Assembly: GCA_964533585.1 (NCBI GenBank)
Contig: CAZHMM010000013.1
Coordinates: 1-44,236 of the forward strand
Origin: Elioraea sp964533585
GTDB lineage: Bacteria; Pseudomonadota; Alphaproteobacteria; Acetobacterales; Acetobacteraceae
Length of the DNA: 44,236 bases
Direction of reading: 5' to 3'
The notes beneath the pieces were generated by a model. That model had not been told where the DNA came from, did not search any database, and saw only the letters and a program-made list of their open reading frames with translations. The translations under genes were made by a program, and so were the position numbers. Below, one piece after another: positions 17,738-26,617 of the stretch (its first letter is position 1; each line of letters opens with the position of its first letter).

Positions 17738-19024
17738 ATGATCCCGACCACCATCCTGATCCTGCTCGGCCTGCTCGGCGCCGGCATCCCCGTGGCGGCC
17801 GCGCTCGGCGTGCTCGGGCTCGCGCTGGGCGAGATCTACGCGCGCTTCCCGCTGCATCTCGCCATGGGCGAGATGGCCTGGGCGACCTCGAACTCGTTCC
17901 TGCTGGTCGCGATCCCGTTCTTCGTGCTGCTCGGCGAGATCCTGCTGCGGTCGGGCTCGGCCGAGCGGATGTACGCGGCGCTGGTGCAGTGGGTGCCGTG
18001 GCTGCCGGGCGGGCTGATGCACTCCAACATCGCCGCCTGCGGGCTGTTCGCCGCCACCTCCGGGTCGAGTGTCGCCACCGCGGCGACGATCGGCACCGTG
18101 GCGATGGGCGAGATCGAGCGGCGCGGCTACAACGAGCGGCTGTTTCTCGGCACGATCGCCGCCGGCGGCACGCTCGGCATCCTCATCCCGCCCTCGATCA
18201 ACATGATCGTCTATGGCGTGCTGACCGAGACCTCGATCCCGGCGCTCTATCTCGCCGGGCTGCTGCCGGGGGTCATGCTGGCCGCGCTGTTCAGCCTGAC
18301 CGTGCTGGTGGTCTGCCTGGTGCGGCCGGGGCTGGACGGCGAGCGGATGCCGACGAGCTGGGAGGGGCGCTGGCGGTCGCTTCCCGACCTGATCCCGCCG
18401 GTGCTGATCTTCGTCGCCGTGGTCGGCTCGATCTATGCCGGGCTTGCCACCGCGACCGAGTCGGCCGCCCTCGGCGTGCTGGCGGCCCTCGCGGTCGCGG
18501 CCTGGAAGCGGCGGCTGACCCTGGCTGTGCTGCGCGAGTCGCTCGAAGGCACGATGCGCACCACGGCGATGATCATGGCGATCCTGATCGCCGCCTATTT
18601 CCTGAACTTCGTGATCACCTCGATCGGGCTGACCGCGCTGGTGAACCGCAGCATCACCGAACTCGGCCTCGGGCGGTTCGAGCTGCTGCTGGTGGTGATC
18701 GGCTTCTATCTCGTGCTCGGCATGTTCATGGAGACGCTGTCGATGATGGTCGCGACCGTGCCCATCATCGTGCCGGTGCTGGTGCGCGCGGGCTTCGATC
18801 CGGTCTGGCTCGGCGTGCTGATCGTGCTGCTGATGGAGACGGCGATGATCACGCCGCCGATCGGCATCAATCTCTACGTGGTGCAGGGCCTGCGCCAGCG
18901 CGGCCGCATCGACGACGTGATGGTCGGCGCGGCGCCGTTCGTGCTGACGCTGATCGGCATGATCGCGCTGCTGGTGGCCTGGCCCGACATCGCGCTCTGG
19001 CTGCCGCGCACCGCGCGGGGCTAG
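17738..19024 (+). CDS. dctM: TRAP transporter large permease subunit
   Basis: The ion-driven translocating subunit with about 12-13 membrane segments; it moves the solute delivered by DctP using a sodium gradient. The 428-residue length is standard. Typical stretches: FVLLGEILLRSG, AATSGSSVATAATIGTVA, GTLGILIPPSINMIVYG and ETAMITPPIGINLYV. AGGA lies upstream of the ATG. The last base of its stop codon is the first base of the perfect arm of a stem-loop that probably ends transcription. Confidence 0.96.
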   Translation: MIPTTILILLGLLGAGIPVAAALGVLGLALGEIYARFPLHLAMGEMAWATSNSFLLVAIPFFVLLGEILLRSGSAERMYAALVQWVPWLPGGLMHSNIAACGLFAATSGSSVATAATIGTVAMGEIERRGYNERLFLGTIAAGGTLGILIPPSINMIVYGVLTETSIPALYLAGLLPGVMLAALFSLTVLVVCLVRPGLDGERMPTSWEGRWRSLPDLIPPVLIFVAVVGSIYAGLATATESAALGVLAALAVAAWKRRLTLAVLRESLEGTMRTTAMIMAILIAAYFLNFVITSIGLTALVNRSITELGLGRFELLLVVIGFYLVLGMFMETLSMMVATVPIIVPVLVRAGFDPVWLGVLIVLLMETAMITPPIGINLYVVQGLRQRGRIDDVMVGAAPFVLTLIGMIALLVAWPDIALWLPRTARG

Positions 19025-19056
19025 AGCCGTTTCCGACCTTTCGGAAACGGCTCCAG
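19021..19056. terminator. Near-perfect palindrome between dctM and second hyuA
   Basis: GAGCCGTTTCCGA (19024-19036), loop CCTT, then the exact complement at 19041-19053; the arms extend to 16 pairs with one mismatch (CTA/CAG ends). It lies between convergent genes and includes the dctM stop. There is no T-run on either side, so it may be a bidirectional or Rho-assisted terminator, or a dispersed repeat of the CTAGAGC type that occurs in many alphaproteobacteria (from memory). Confidence 0.7.
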
Positions 19057-19074
19057 GGCTCTGGTGCGCGCATC

Positions 19075-19106
19075 TTCACCCGATCAGGTGAGTCCACCCG
19101 ATCGGG
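19075..19106. repeat. Imperfect inverted/direct repeat CACCCGATC
   Basis: CACCCGATC occurs at 19077-19085 and again at 19095-19103; the segment GATCAGGTG...CCACCCGATC also forms an imperfect inverted repeat. It sits directly beside the palindrome and fills the rest of this convergent gap. Confidence 0.5.
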
Positions 19107-19113
19107 ATCTGCG

Positions 19114-21198
19114 CTAGCGCTCGATCAGGATGTTGCCGGCGTCATCGAGCCGGGCGCGCCAGCCGGGCAGCACCAGGCAGGTCGCGTCGTATTCCTCGAC
19201 GATCAGCGGCCCGGCGCGTTCGGCGGCGAGATCGGCGCGGCGCAGCACCGGCGCCTCGACCCAGCCGGTTCCGGGGCCGAAATAGGCGCGGCGCGGCGCG
19301 ATCGCCGCCTCGCTGCGCGCCGGCGTGGTGTGCTCGGGGAGCGCGCCGTTCGTCCGCACTCCGTGCCCCACCACCTGGATCGACACGAGCTCGACCGGCT
19401 CATCCGTGCCGGCGCGATGGCCGTAGGTGCGCTCGTGCTCGACGCCGAACGCCTCCTCCAGATCGCGCAGCGCCGCCGCATCGAGCGGGCCGTCGGGCGC
19501 GGGCACGGTGAGGTCGAAGCTCTGGCCGTGATAGTGCAGCGCCGCCGCGCGCGTCACCCGCGCGGTCGGGCCCGCGAAGCCCTCCACCGCGAGCTGCTCG
19601 CGGGCCTGGGACGCGAGCGCGTCCCAGGCCGCGTTCAGCTCGGCGAGATCCATCCCGCGTGTGAGGCGGCGAAAGCTGCGCGCATAGTGATGCTCGGTGT
19701 CGGCGTAGAGCAGCCCGAAGGACGAGAACAGGCCGGGCGAGGGTGGCACGACGATCCGCCGCATGCCGAGTTGCTCGGCCATGCCGCAGGCGAACAGCGG
19801 ACCGTTGCCGCCGAAGGCGAACAGCGCGAAGCCGCGCGGATCCCGCCCGCGCTCGGTCGAGACCGCGCGGATGGCGCGGATCATGTTCGAGGCCGCGATC
19901 AGATGCGCGCCGTGCGCCGCGCGCGCGAGGTCGAGCCCGAGCGGGCGGGCCACCGTCTGTTCGAACACCTCGGCCGCGCGCGCGGCATTCAGCGCCACCG
20001 CCCCGCCGACCAGGTGATGCGGGTTCAGGTATCCGAGGATCACGTTCGCATCCGTGATGGTCGGTTCCGTGCCGCCCTGGTCGTAGCAGACCGGGCCCGG
20101 CACGGCGCCCGCGCTCTCGGGGCCGACCTGGACGCCGCCTGCGGCATCGACGCGCACCAGCGAGCCGCCGCCCGCGCCGACCTCGGCGAGGTCGATCGCC
20201 GGCACCTTCAGCAGGTAGCCGGCGCCCGTCAGCAGGCGCGAGCCGACCATGATGCCGGCCCCGACCGAGTATTCGGCCGCGCGCGCGACATGGCCGCCCT
20301 CGACGGTGGCGGCCTTGGCGGTGGTGCCGCCCATGTCGAAGGTGATGATGTCGGGCAGGTTCTTCGCGCGCGCCAGCGCCTGCGCGCCGATCACGCCGCC
20401 GGCCGGGCCGGACTCGATGATGTGCATCGGCTTGGCGGAGGCGGCCTCGGACGCCATCAGCCCGCCATTCGACTGCATCAGCAAGAGCCGCGCCGGCACG
20501 CCCGCGCGGTCGAGCCCGCCGCGCAGGCTGCGCAGATAGCGCGCGACGATCGGCATCACATAGGCATTGATCACGGTGGTCGAGGTGCGCTCGTACTCCT
20601 TGATCTCCGGCAGCACTTCGGACGAGACCGACAGCGGCAGATCGGGCGCGAGGCGGCGCACGATGTCGGCGAGCATGGCCTCATGCGCCGGATTGGCGTA
20701 GGCGTGCAGCAGGCAGACCGCGATCGCCTCGACGCCCTCGGCGATCAGGCCGCGCACCACCGTTTCGGCCTCGGCCGGATCGAGCGCGCGTTCGACGCGG
20801 CCGCGCGCATCGATGCGCTCGTCCACCACGCGGCGCAGCCGGCGCTCGACCAGCGGCGGCGGCTTCTCCCAGGCGATGTCGTACAGGCGCGGCATGCGCA
20901 GCGTGCGGATCTCCAGCACGTCGCGGAAGCCCTGGGTGGTGATCAGACCCGTGCGCGCGCCCTTGTGTTCGAGGATGGCGTTGGAGGCGACGGTGGTGCC
21001 GTGGCGGATCTCCTCGATCGCGCCGCCGGCGATGCCGGTCTCGGCGAAGAGTTCGGCCAGCCCCTCGACGATCGCGCGCGCGTAGTCGCCCACGCTGGAG
21101 GAGATCTTCTTGGTGTGCACGGTGCCGTCCGCGCCGAGCAGCACGATGTCGGTGAAGGTGCCGCCGATATCGACACCGACGCGCCAGGTCGTCGTCAT
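19114..21198 (-). CDS. hyuA: Hydantoinase/oxoprolinase subunit A, second copy
   Basis: A second ASKHA-type HyuA, 694 residues. The phosphate-1 motif is DIGGTFTD (residues 10-17) and MGGTTAKAA lies at 289-297. HGTTVASNAILEHKGA and YERTSTTVINAYV are present as expected. The ATG at 21198 has GGAG eight bases upstream. It follows hyuB by five bases, so here the order is B then A, the reverse of the first pair. The two HyuA proteins are clearly different in sequence, pointing to different substrates or an old duplication rather than a recent copy. Confidence 0.95.
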   Translation of the reverse strand: MTTTWRVGVDIGGTFTDIVLLGADGTVHTKKISSSVGDYARAIVEGLAELFAETGIAGGAIEEIRHGTTVASNAILEHKGARTGLITTQGFRDVLEIRTLRMPRLYDIAWEKPPPLVERRLRRVVDERIDARGRVERALDPAEAETVVRGLIAEGVEAIAVCLLHAYANPAHEAMLADIVRRLAPDLPLSVSSEVLPEIKEYERTSTTVINAYVMPIVARYLRSLRGGLDRAGVPARLLLMQSNGGLMASEAASAKPMHIIESGPAGGVIGAQALARAKNLPDIITFDMGGTTAKAATVEGGHVARAAEYSVGAGIMVGSRLLTGAGYLLKVPAIDLAEVGAGGGSLVRVDAAGGVQVGPESAGAVPGPVCYDQGGTEPTITDANVILGYLNPHHLVGGAVALNAARAAEVFEQTVARPLGLDLARAAHGAHLIAASNMIRAIRAVSTERGRDPRGFALFAFGGNGPLFACGMAEQLGMRRIVVPPSPGLFSSFGLLYADTEHHYARSFRRLTRGMDLAELNAAWDALASQAREQLAVEGFAGPTARVTRAAALHYHGQSFDLTVPAPDGPLDAAALRDLEEAFGVEHERTYGHRAGTDEPVELVSIQVVGHGVRTNGALPEHTTPARSEAAIAPRRAYFGPGTGWVEAPVLRRADLAAERAGPLIVEEYDATCLVLPGWRARLDDAGNILIER

Positions 21199-21203
21199 GC
21201 GCC

Positions 21204-22988
21204 CTACTCCGCCGCCCGGGGCAGAGGATCGGTGCGCTGTACCTTGGGTGGCGCCGCCCAGCCGCGCCGTTGCCGCAACTCGGCGCGCAGGCGCTCGGTG
21301 GCCACGACATCGACGGCGCTGTCCTCGATCACCACGCCGTAGTCGGAGGCGGCGCGCGCGGCCGAGAGCAGTTCGTTGCGCACGTCGCGCAGCACCAGCG
21401 CCGGGTCGCGCTCCAGCGGGTCGCCCCAGCCGCCGCCGCCGGCGAGCACGTGGCGGAACACCTCGCCGCGGCGGATGGTCATGGTCAGCTTCGAGGGCAG
21501 GGGCTCGGCCTCGCCGTCGGGGTTCAGCGCGTTCTCCGACGGCGCGCCCGGGCTGCCGCCGTACAGGCCGAAGGGCCGGTGCACGCGCCGGTCGGAGCGC
21601 ACCTGCAACGTGCCCTCCTCCTCCAGGAAGCGGTAGTCGCGGCGGAACGGCACGCCGCCGCGGAACTTGCCGGCCCCCGCCTTGTCGGGCACGAACTCGT
21701 AGGCGAGCAGCTGGATCGGCTGTTCCGCCTCCGTCACCTCGACCGAGTGCGAGGCCATGTTGGCGAACATGTGGCTGTTGCCGTCCAGCCCGTCGGCCCA
21801 CGGACGGGCACCCCAGGCGCCGCAGGTGAAATCCACGTAGATGAACGGCTTGCGCCCGGCGTCCCAGCCGCCGATCGAGATGCCGGTGTTGCCGCCATCG
21901 CCGGCGGCGAAGACGCGGTCGGGCAGCATCATCGCGAGCGCGCCGAACACGCAGTCGGTCATGCGGAAGCCGGTCAGCCCGCGCGCGGCGCAGGCCGCCG
22001 GCAGCACGCCGTTGCCGACCGTGCCGGGCGGGCAGATCACCTCGATCGCGCGAAACACGCCCTCGTTGTTCGGAATGCCCGCCAGCAGCACCGAGCGCAC
22101 GGCGGTGTAGGAGGCCGCCTTGGTGAAGGAGAGCGTGTTGTTGATCGCGCCCTTCACCTGCGGGTTCGTGCCGGTCCAGTCCACCACCATGTGGCCGCCC
22201 TGCTTCCTGAGCGTGACGAACAGGCGGATCGGCTTGCCCACATCCACGCCGTCATCGTCGATCCAGTCCTCGAACGACCACTCGCCGTCGGGCAGCTCAG
22301 CGAGTGCTGCCCGTGTCAGCCGCTCGGCGTAGTCGATCACCTCCTCCATGTAGACGCTGACGGTGTCGGCGCCGTAGCGGGACACGAGCTCGGCGAACTG
22401 GGTCTCGGCGATGTGGCAGGCGGCGAGCTGGGCGCGCAGATCGCCGAACAGCCGCACCGGAAGGCGGACGTTGCGCTCGATGATCGCCATCAGCGTCTCG
22501 TTGCGTACGCCGCGGTCGTAGAGCTTCAAGGGCGGGATGCGCAGGCCCTCGGCGTAGATCTCGGTCGAGTCCGAGGCATTCGAGCCGGCCACGCGCCCGC
22601 CCACATCGGTGTGGTGGCAGACGGTGGCGGCGAAGGCGAGGCGCCTGCCCTGATGGTAGAGCGGCTTGAAGACGAAGATGTCGGGCAGGTGCATGCCGCC
22701 GTCGAACGGGTCGTTCAGCGCGTAGATGTCGCCCTCGTTCATCGAACCGCCGAAATGGCGCATGACGCTGTCGAGCGCGGTCGGGATCGAGCCGAGATGG
22801 CCGGGCAGCGTCAGCCCCTGCGCCACCAGCCGACCGTTGGCGTCGGCGAAGGCGGTCGAGTAGTCCATGTTGTCCTTCAGCACGCCCGAATAGGTGGTGC
22901 GGAACACGGTCAGCGCCATCTCGTCGGCGATCGAGAAGATCGCGTTGCGGAACAGCTCGAACGCGATCGGGTCGTGGCTGGCGGACAT
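21204..22988 (-). CDS. hyuB: Hydantoinase/oxoprolinase subunit B, second copy
   Basis: Partner of the second HyuA, 594 residues, about 50 longer than the first HyuB. It opens with DPIAFELFRNAIFSIADEM and carries NDPFDGGMHLPD, VCHHTDVGG, TEIYAEGLRIPPLKL, and a glycine-rich segment GGGGWGDP, followed by a C-terminal extension absent from the first copy. The chosen start is ATG 22988; an in-frame ATG at 23006 is an alternative. It is the first gene of the hyuB-hyuA unit and is divergent from the MmgE/PrpD gene across 108 bases. Confidence 0.95.
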   Translation of the reverse strand: MSASHDPIAFELFRNAIFSIADEMALTVFRTTYSGVLKDNMDYSTAFADANGRLVAQGLTLPGHLGSIPTALDSVMRHFGGSMNEGDIYALNDPFDGGMHLPDIFVFKPLYHQGRRLAFAATVCHHTDVGGRVAGSNASDSTEIYAEGLRIPPLKLYDRGVRNETLMAIIERNVRLPVRLFGDLRAQLAACHIAETQFAELVSRYGADTVSVYMEEVIDYAERLTRAALAELPDGEWSFEDWIDDDGVDVGKPIRLFVTLRKQGGHMVVDWTGTNPQVKGAINNTLSFTKAASYTAVRSVLLAGIPNNEGVFRAIEVICPPGTVGNGVLPAACAARGLTGFRMTDCVFGALAMMLPDRVFAAGDGGNTGISIGGWDAGRKPFIYVDFTCGAWGARPWADGLDGNSHMFANMASHSVEVTEAEQPIQLLAYEFVPDKAGAGKFRGGVPFRRDYRFLEEEGTLQVRSDRRVHRPFGLYGGSPGAPSENALNPDGEAEPLPSKLTMTIRRGEVFRHVLAGGGGWGDPLERDPALVLRDVRNELLSAARAASDYGVVIEDSAVDVVATERLRAELRQRRGWAAPPKVQRTDPLPRAAE

Positions 22989-23096
22989 GGAGTGTGCGGG
23001 CCTCATGCGCGGTGGGCGCGCGAGTGTCGGCGCAGATGCCGGGTGCCGCAAGCCGGGTGCGTTGACCGGCGATGCGCGAGCCGCCAGCATCGCGCG

Positions 23097-24449
23097 ATGA
23101 TGCCTGAGGCCGAGCGTGCGCTGCTGCGCCATGTGCTGGAGACGCCCGACGCGGCGATGCCGGCGGCGGCGCGTGATGCCGCGCGGGTGTTCATCCTCGA
23201 CACGCTCGCGGTCGGCATCGCCGGCACGGCGCACGAGGATCAGCCGCGCCTCATCGCCGCCGCGGCACGCTGGGGGGCGGGCCGCGAGGCCGCGCTTTGG
23301 GGCGGGGGCGCGCGCCTGCCCGCCGCACAGGCCGCCTTCGTCAACGCGTTCCAGGCGCATGCGCTGGAGTTCGACGCGATCCACGAGCCGGCGGTCGTGC
23401 ACGCGATGACGCCAACGCTCGCCGCGGCCCTCGCCGAGGCGGAGCGGCAGGGTGGTGTGCGCGGCGCGGCCCTCGTCTCGGCGGTGGTGTTCGGGCTCGA
23501 CCTCGCCTGCACGATCGGCGCGGCCTCGCGCGGGCCGATGCGGTTCTTCCGGCCGGCGACCGCGGGGATGTTCGGCGCCTACGGCGCGGTCGCGCGGCTG
23601 CGCGGCTTCGACCTCGCGACGGGTGGGGCCGGCGCCGGGCTGCTGCTCGGCCAGATTCCCGGAACAATGCAGGCGCATCACGAGGGCGGCATGGCGCTCG
23701 CGGTGCAGATGGGCTTCGCCGCGGCGGCCGGGCTGCGCGCGGCCGATCTCGCCGAAGCCGGCGCGCGCGGCCCCGAGGCTTGGCTGACCGGCGCGTCGGG
23801 CTTCCTGCCGATGACCGAGCCCGCGCACGACCTCGCGCCGGGCCTCGCAGCACTTGGACGCGCCTGGCAGGTCGCGGCGCTGTCGCACAAGCCGTTCCCC
23901 TCGGGGCGGCTCACGCATCCGGTGATCGACGGGCTGCAACGCCTTCTTGCCGCCGAGCCGATCGACCCCGCATCGGTGCGCGAGGTACGGCTGCATCTGC
24001 CGCCGCTGGCGATGCGTCTTGTCGGCCGCAAGCTGCGCGAGGATCTGGCGCCGAACTACGCCCGGCTCTGCCTGCCCTTCGTCGCCGCGACAACGCTGCG
24101 CTTCGGCACGGTCGGGCTCGCCGACTTCACGCCCGCGCGGCTGAGCGACGCCGAGACGCTCGCGCTCGCCGCCAAGGTGCGGCTGATCCAGGACGACAAC
24201 CCCGACCCGAACGCGGTCGTGCCGCAGACGGTCGAGGTGGACCGCGGCTCCACCGTGCGGGTGACGGTCGAGCACACGCTCGGCAGCCCGGCCAATCCGC
24301 TCTCGCGCGAGGCGCGGACGGCAAAGGCGGCCGCCTGTCTCGCCGCCGCCCGCCATCCGCGCGACGACATCGACGCGCTCGTCGCCGCGGTCGAGGGTCT
24401 CGACACCGCGCCCGACCTCGGCGCGCTGATGCGCGCCGTGTCGGGCTGA
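23097..24449 (+). CDS. MmgE/PrpD family protein
   Basis: A 450-residue member of the 2-methylcitrate dehydratase/cis-aconitate decarboxylase fold family, which eliminates water or CO2 from small tricarboxylates, although many members have unknown reactions. Recognised by the N-terminal DTLAVGIAGT, the AFVNAFQAHALEFDAIHE region (counterpart of the family's conserved acidic DFDD-type site) and SHKPFPSGRLTHPVIDG. Two adjacent ATG codons (23097, 23100) are possible starts; neither has a strong ribosome site. The prpB/prpC genes are absent, so propionate catabolism is not indicated; with hydantoinase neighbours a role in breaking down a related organic acid is likelier. Its stop nearly meets the convergent ABC binding-protein gene. 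Confidence 0.9.
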   Translation: MMPEAERALLRHVLETPDAAMPAAARDAARVFILDTLAVGIAGTAHEDQPRLIAAAARWGAGREAALWGGGARLPAAQAAFVNAFQAHALEFDAIHEPAVVHAMTPTLAAALAEAERQGGVRGAALVSAVVFGLDLACTIGAASRGPMRFFRPATAGMFGAYGAVARLRGFDLATGGAGAGLLLGQIPGTMQAHHEGGMALAVQMGFAAAAGLRAADLAEAGARGPEAWLTGASGFLPMTEPAHDLAPGLAALGRAWQVAALSHKPFPSGRLTHPVIDGLQRLLAAEPIDPASVREVRLHLPPLAMRLVGRKLREDLAPNYARLCLPFVAATTLRFGTVGLADFTPARLSDAETLALAAKVRLIQDDNPDPNAVVPQTVEVDRGSTVRVTVEHTLGSPANPLSREARTAKAAACLAAARHPRDDIDALVAAVEGLDTAPDLGALMRAVSG

Positions 24450-24452
24450 GCG

Positions 24453-25748
24453 TCACGCCGCGCGCATCAGCGCGGTGGTCTGCTCCACAAGCCGCGCGAG
24501 GCCCGCCTCGGGCGCGAGGTCGCCGCGCATGATCGAGGTCAGAATCTCCTGCTGCGCGCGGTGGATGCGCGGCCCGTTCGCGCCGTAATCCTCCCACGGC
24601 AGCGACCGGTCGGCCTGCAAGGCGGCCGAGCGCGCGTTCGGGTTCTGCTGATAGAACGAGCCCAGGAACTCAGGCCCGGCCGCGCGCAGATTGGTCGGCA
24701 GATAGCCGGTCATCTCGACCGCGATCTTCTGCGCGAGCGGCCCGGCGGAAAACTTCACATACTCCCACGCCGCGCGGCGCTTCGCCTCGTCGCGCGCCAT
24801 GATCACTGCCGCGTTGCCGCCTGTCGGCACGCCGCCGTTCTGCCGGTCGGTGATCGGGAAGGGCGAGGTGCGCAGCGGGAACCGCCCGCCGACCAGCCCG
24901 GTGATCACCGAGAGCCGTGCGGGGCTGTCGAAGATGATGCCGATGCCCCCCGTCGCGAATTGCTGGCGGTTCTGGTCCGCGCCGATCAGCTCCATGCCGC
25001 ATTCGGTGACGAAGCGGCGCGCGAGCCGGACCGCGGCGAGGCCCGATGCATCGCCGAACGTGACGGTCTTGCCGTCGGCCGACAGCATCCGCCCGCCGCC
25101 CTGCTGCACCAGCGCCTGGAACAGCCAGTCGGAGTCGAAGCTGTTGATGTAGTACGAGACGCCCATCGCGTTCGGCGCCGCCTGCTTGATGCGCGCGCCG
25201 AGCGCGATCACGCCGTCCCAGGAATCCGGGAAGGCATCCGGATTGCCGCCCGCGCGCGCGACGAGCTCGGGGTTGTAGTAGGCAATCGGCGAGGAGGCGT
25301 TGAACGGCATGCCGAACTGCCGCCCGTCCACGGTGCCGAGCGCCAGCATGCGCGGGCTGAAGTTCTCGGTCGCCCACCCCGCGCCCTCGGCGGCGATCAG
25401 CGGGCCGAGATCGACGATCTGGTTGCGCGCGGCGAGCGTGCGCGCGAGCTCGGGCAGGCGGTTGAAGCCCGAGAACGTCACGTCCGGCAGCTGGTTGGTC
25501 AATGCCCCGCGCAGCAGCGCCTGATGCAGCTCGTCGTAGTTCGGGATGATCTGACGGAAGGCGATGCGGATCGTCGGGTTCGCCTTGGTGAACTCCTCGG
25601 CGATCGGCGCGAAGAACCGTGCGAAGGAGGGGTAGGCGTGCACGACGTCGAGCGTCACCGGCGCCTGCGCCTCCGCCCGCCCCGTGGGCAGGGTTGCGGC
25701 GAGTGCTGCCGCACCCGTGCCGGTCAGCAGTTGCTTGCGTGTCAGCAT
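24453..25748 (-). CDS. ABC transporter extracellular solute-binding protein (family 1, UgpB-like)
   Basis: Periplasmic receptor of a CUT1-type importer for a sugar, polyol or glycerophosphodiester. At 431 residues it has the usual length. The N-terminus LTRKQLLTGTGAAALAATLP looks like a Tat-type signal, with RK in place of RR, ending at AEAQA. Core features: DVVHAYPSFARFFAPIAEEFTKANP, DVTFSGFNRLPEL, FGMPFNASSPIAYYN and GGNAAVIMA. ATG 25748 is chosen because GGGAG lies eight bases upstream; a GTG at 25757 is in frame. It is the last gene of a four-gene transporter set with the order ATPase, permease, permease, binding protein. Confidence 0.93.
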   Translation of the reverse strand: MLTRKQLLTGTGAAALAATLPTGRAEAQAPVTLDVVHAYPSFARFFAPIAEEFTKANPTIRIAFRQIIPNYDELHQALLRGALTNQLPDVTFSGFNRLPELARTLAARNQIVDLGPLIAAEGAGWATENFSPRMLALGTVDGRQFGMPFNASSPIAYYNPELVARAGGNPDAFPDSWDGVIALGARIKQAAPNAMGVSYYINSFDSDWLFQALVQQGGGRMLSADGKTVTFGDASGLAAVRLARRFVTECGMELIGADQNRQQFATGGIGIIFDSPARLSVITGLVGGRFPLRTSPFPITDRQNGGVPTGGNAAVIMARDEAKRRAAWEYVKFSAGPLAQKIAVEMTGYLPTNLRAAGPEFLGSFYQQNPNARSAALQADRSLPWEDYGANGPRIHRAQQEILTSIMRGDLAPEAGLARLVEQTTALMRAA

Positions 25749-25776
25749 CGTTCTCACTCCCTTCTGGGTCTCTGGG

Positions 25777-26607
25777 TCAACGAACCCCGGTCATGGTGAT
25801 GCCGCGCACGAAGGCGCGGCGGGCAACGAGGAAGCCGACGATCATCGGTCCGGTGATCAGCGCGGCCGCTGCCATCAGCGCGCCGTAGTTGCCGCCCGTC
25901 TCGGCGTCGCGGAAGGCGAGGATGCCGAGCGCCGGCGTCGCGCGTTCCGATGACGTCACCACGATCAGCGGCCAGTAGAGGTCGTTCCAGTGCGCCACCA
26001 CCGAGAACACCGAGAACGCCGCGATCGCCGGCAAGGCGGCCGGTGCGGCGATGCGCCAGACGATCTCGAACTCGCCCATGCCGTCGAGCCGCGCGGCCTG
26101 GAGGATCTCCTCGGGATAGGTGCGGAAGAACTGGCGGAACAGGAACAGGCCGAACACGGTGAGGAAGAACGGCATCATCAGCGCGAAATAGGTGTCGAGC
26201 AGCCGCAGGTTGGCGAGCGCGATGTAGAGCGGCAGGGCCGGCACCTGGATCGGGATGCAGAGCCCGAACAGCACCAGGCCGAACAGCAGCCCCCGGCCGC
26301 GGAAACTGAGCCGCGCGAGCGCGTAGGCCGCCGGGATGGCGGTGAGCAGCTGCACGGCCAGGATGCCGCCGCAGACGATCACGCCGTTCAGCATCGACCG
26401 CGGCAGGTTGCTGGCCCCCAGCGCCTGGCCGTAGTTCTCGACGCCGGCGAAGCGCGAGGGGATCGGATCGAACACCGCGCCGAACACCTCCTCGGGCGGG
26501 CGGATCGAGGTGAGCAGCATCCAGAGGAAGGGCGCGGCCATCACCACCGCGCCGGCGAGCAGCACGGCGTGCGACGCGATCCGGCCGATGAGCCTCCCCG
26601 GCCTCAT
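25777..26607 (-). CDS. ABC transporter permease (UgpE/MalG-like)
   Basis: One of two inner-membrane permeases of the importer, 276 residues with six hydrophobic segments. The EAA loop that contacts the ATPase is visible near residues 175-200 (EEILQAARLDGMGEFEIVW). The N-terminal part has FLWMLLTSIRPPEEVF as in MalG-type proteins. It lies ten bases after the first permease and is probably cotranscribed with it. Confidence 0.94.
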   Translation of the reverse strand: MRPGRLIGRIASHAVLLAGAVVMAAPFLWMLLTSIRPPEEVFGAVFDPIPSRFAGVENYGQALGASNLPRSMLNGVIVCGGILAVQLLTAIPAAYALARLSFRGRGLLFGLVLFGLCIPIQVPALPLYIALANLRLLDTYFALMMPFFLTVFGLFLFRQFFRTYPEEILQAARLDGMGEFEIVWRIAAPAALPAIAAFSVFSVVAHWNDLYWPLIVVTSSERATPALGILAFRDAETGGNYGALMAAAALITGPMIVGFLVARRAFVRGITMTGVR

Positions 26608-26617
26608 GCCCCCGTCC

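Noticed and set aside
21270..23096. Long plus-strand frame leading into the MmgE/PrpD gene
   Set aside because: Antisense shadow of hyuB; protein-family similarity starts only at the ATG near 23097.
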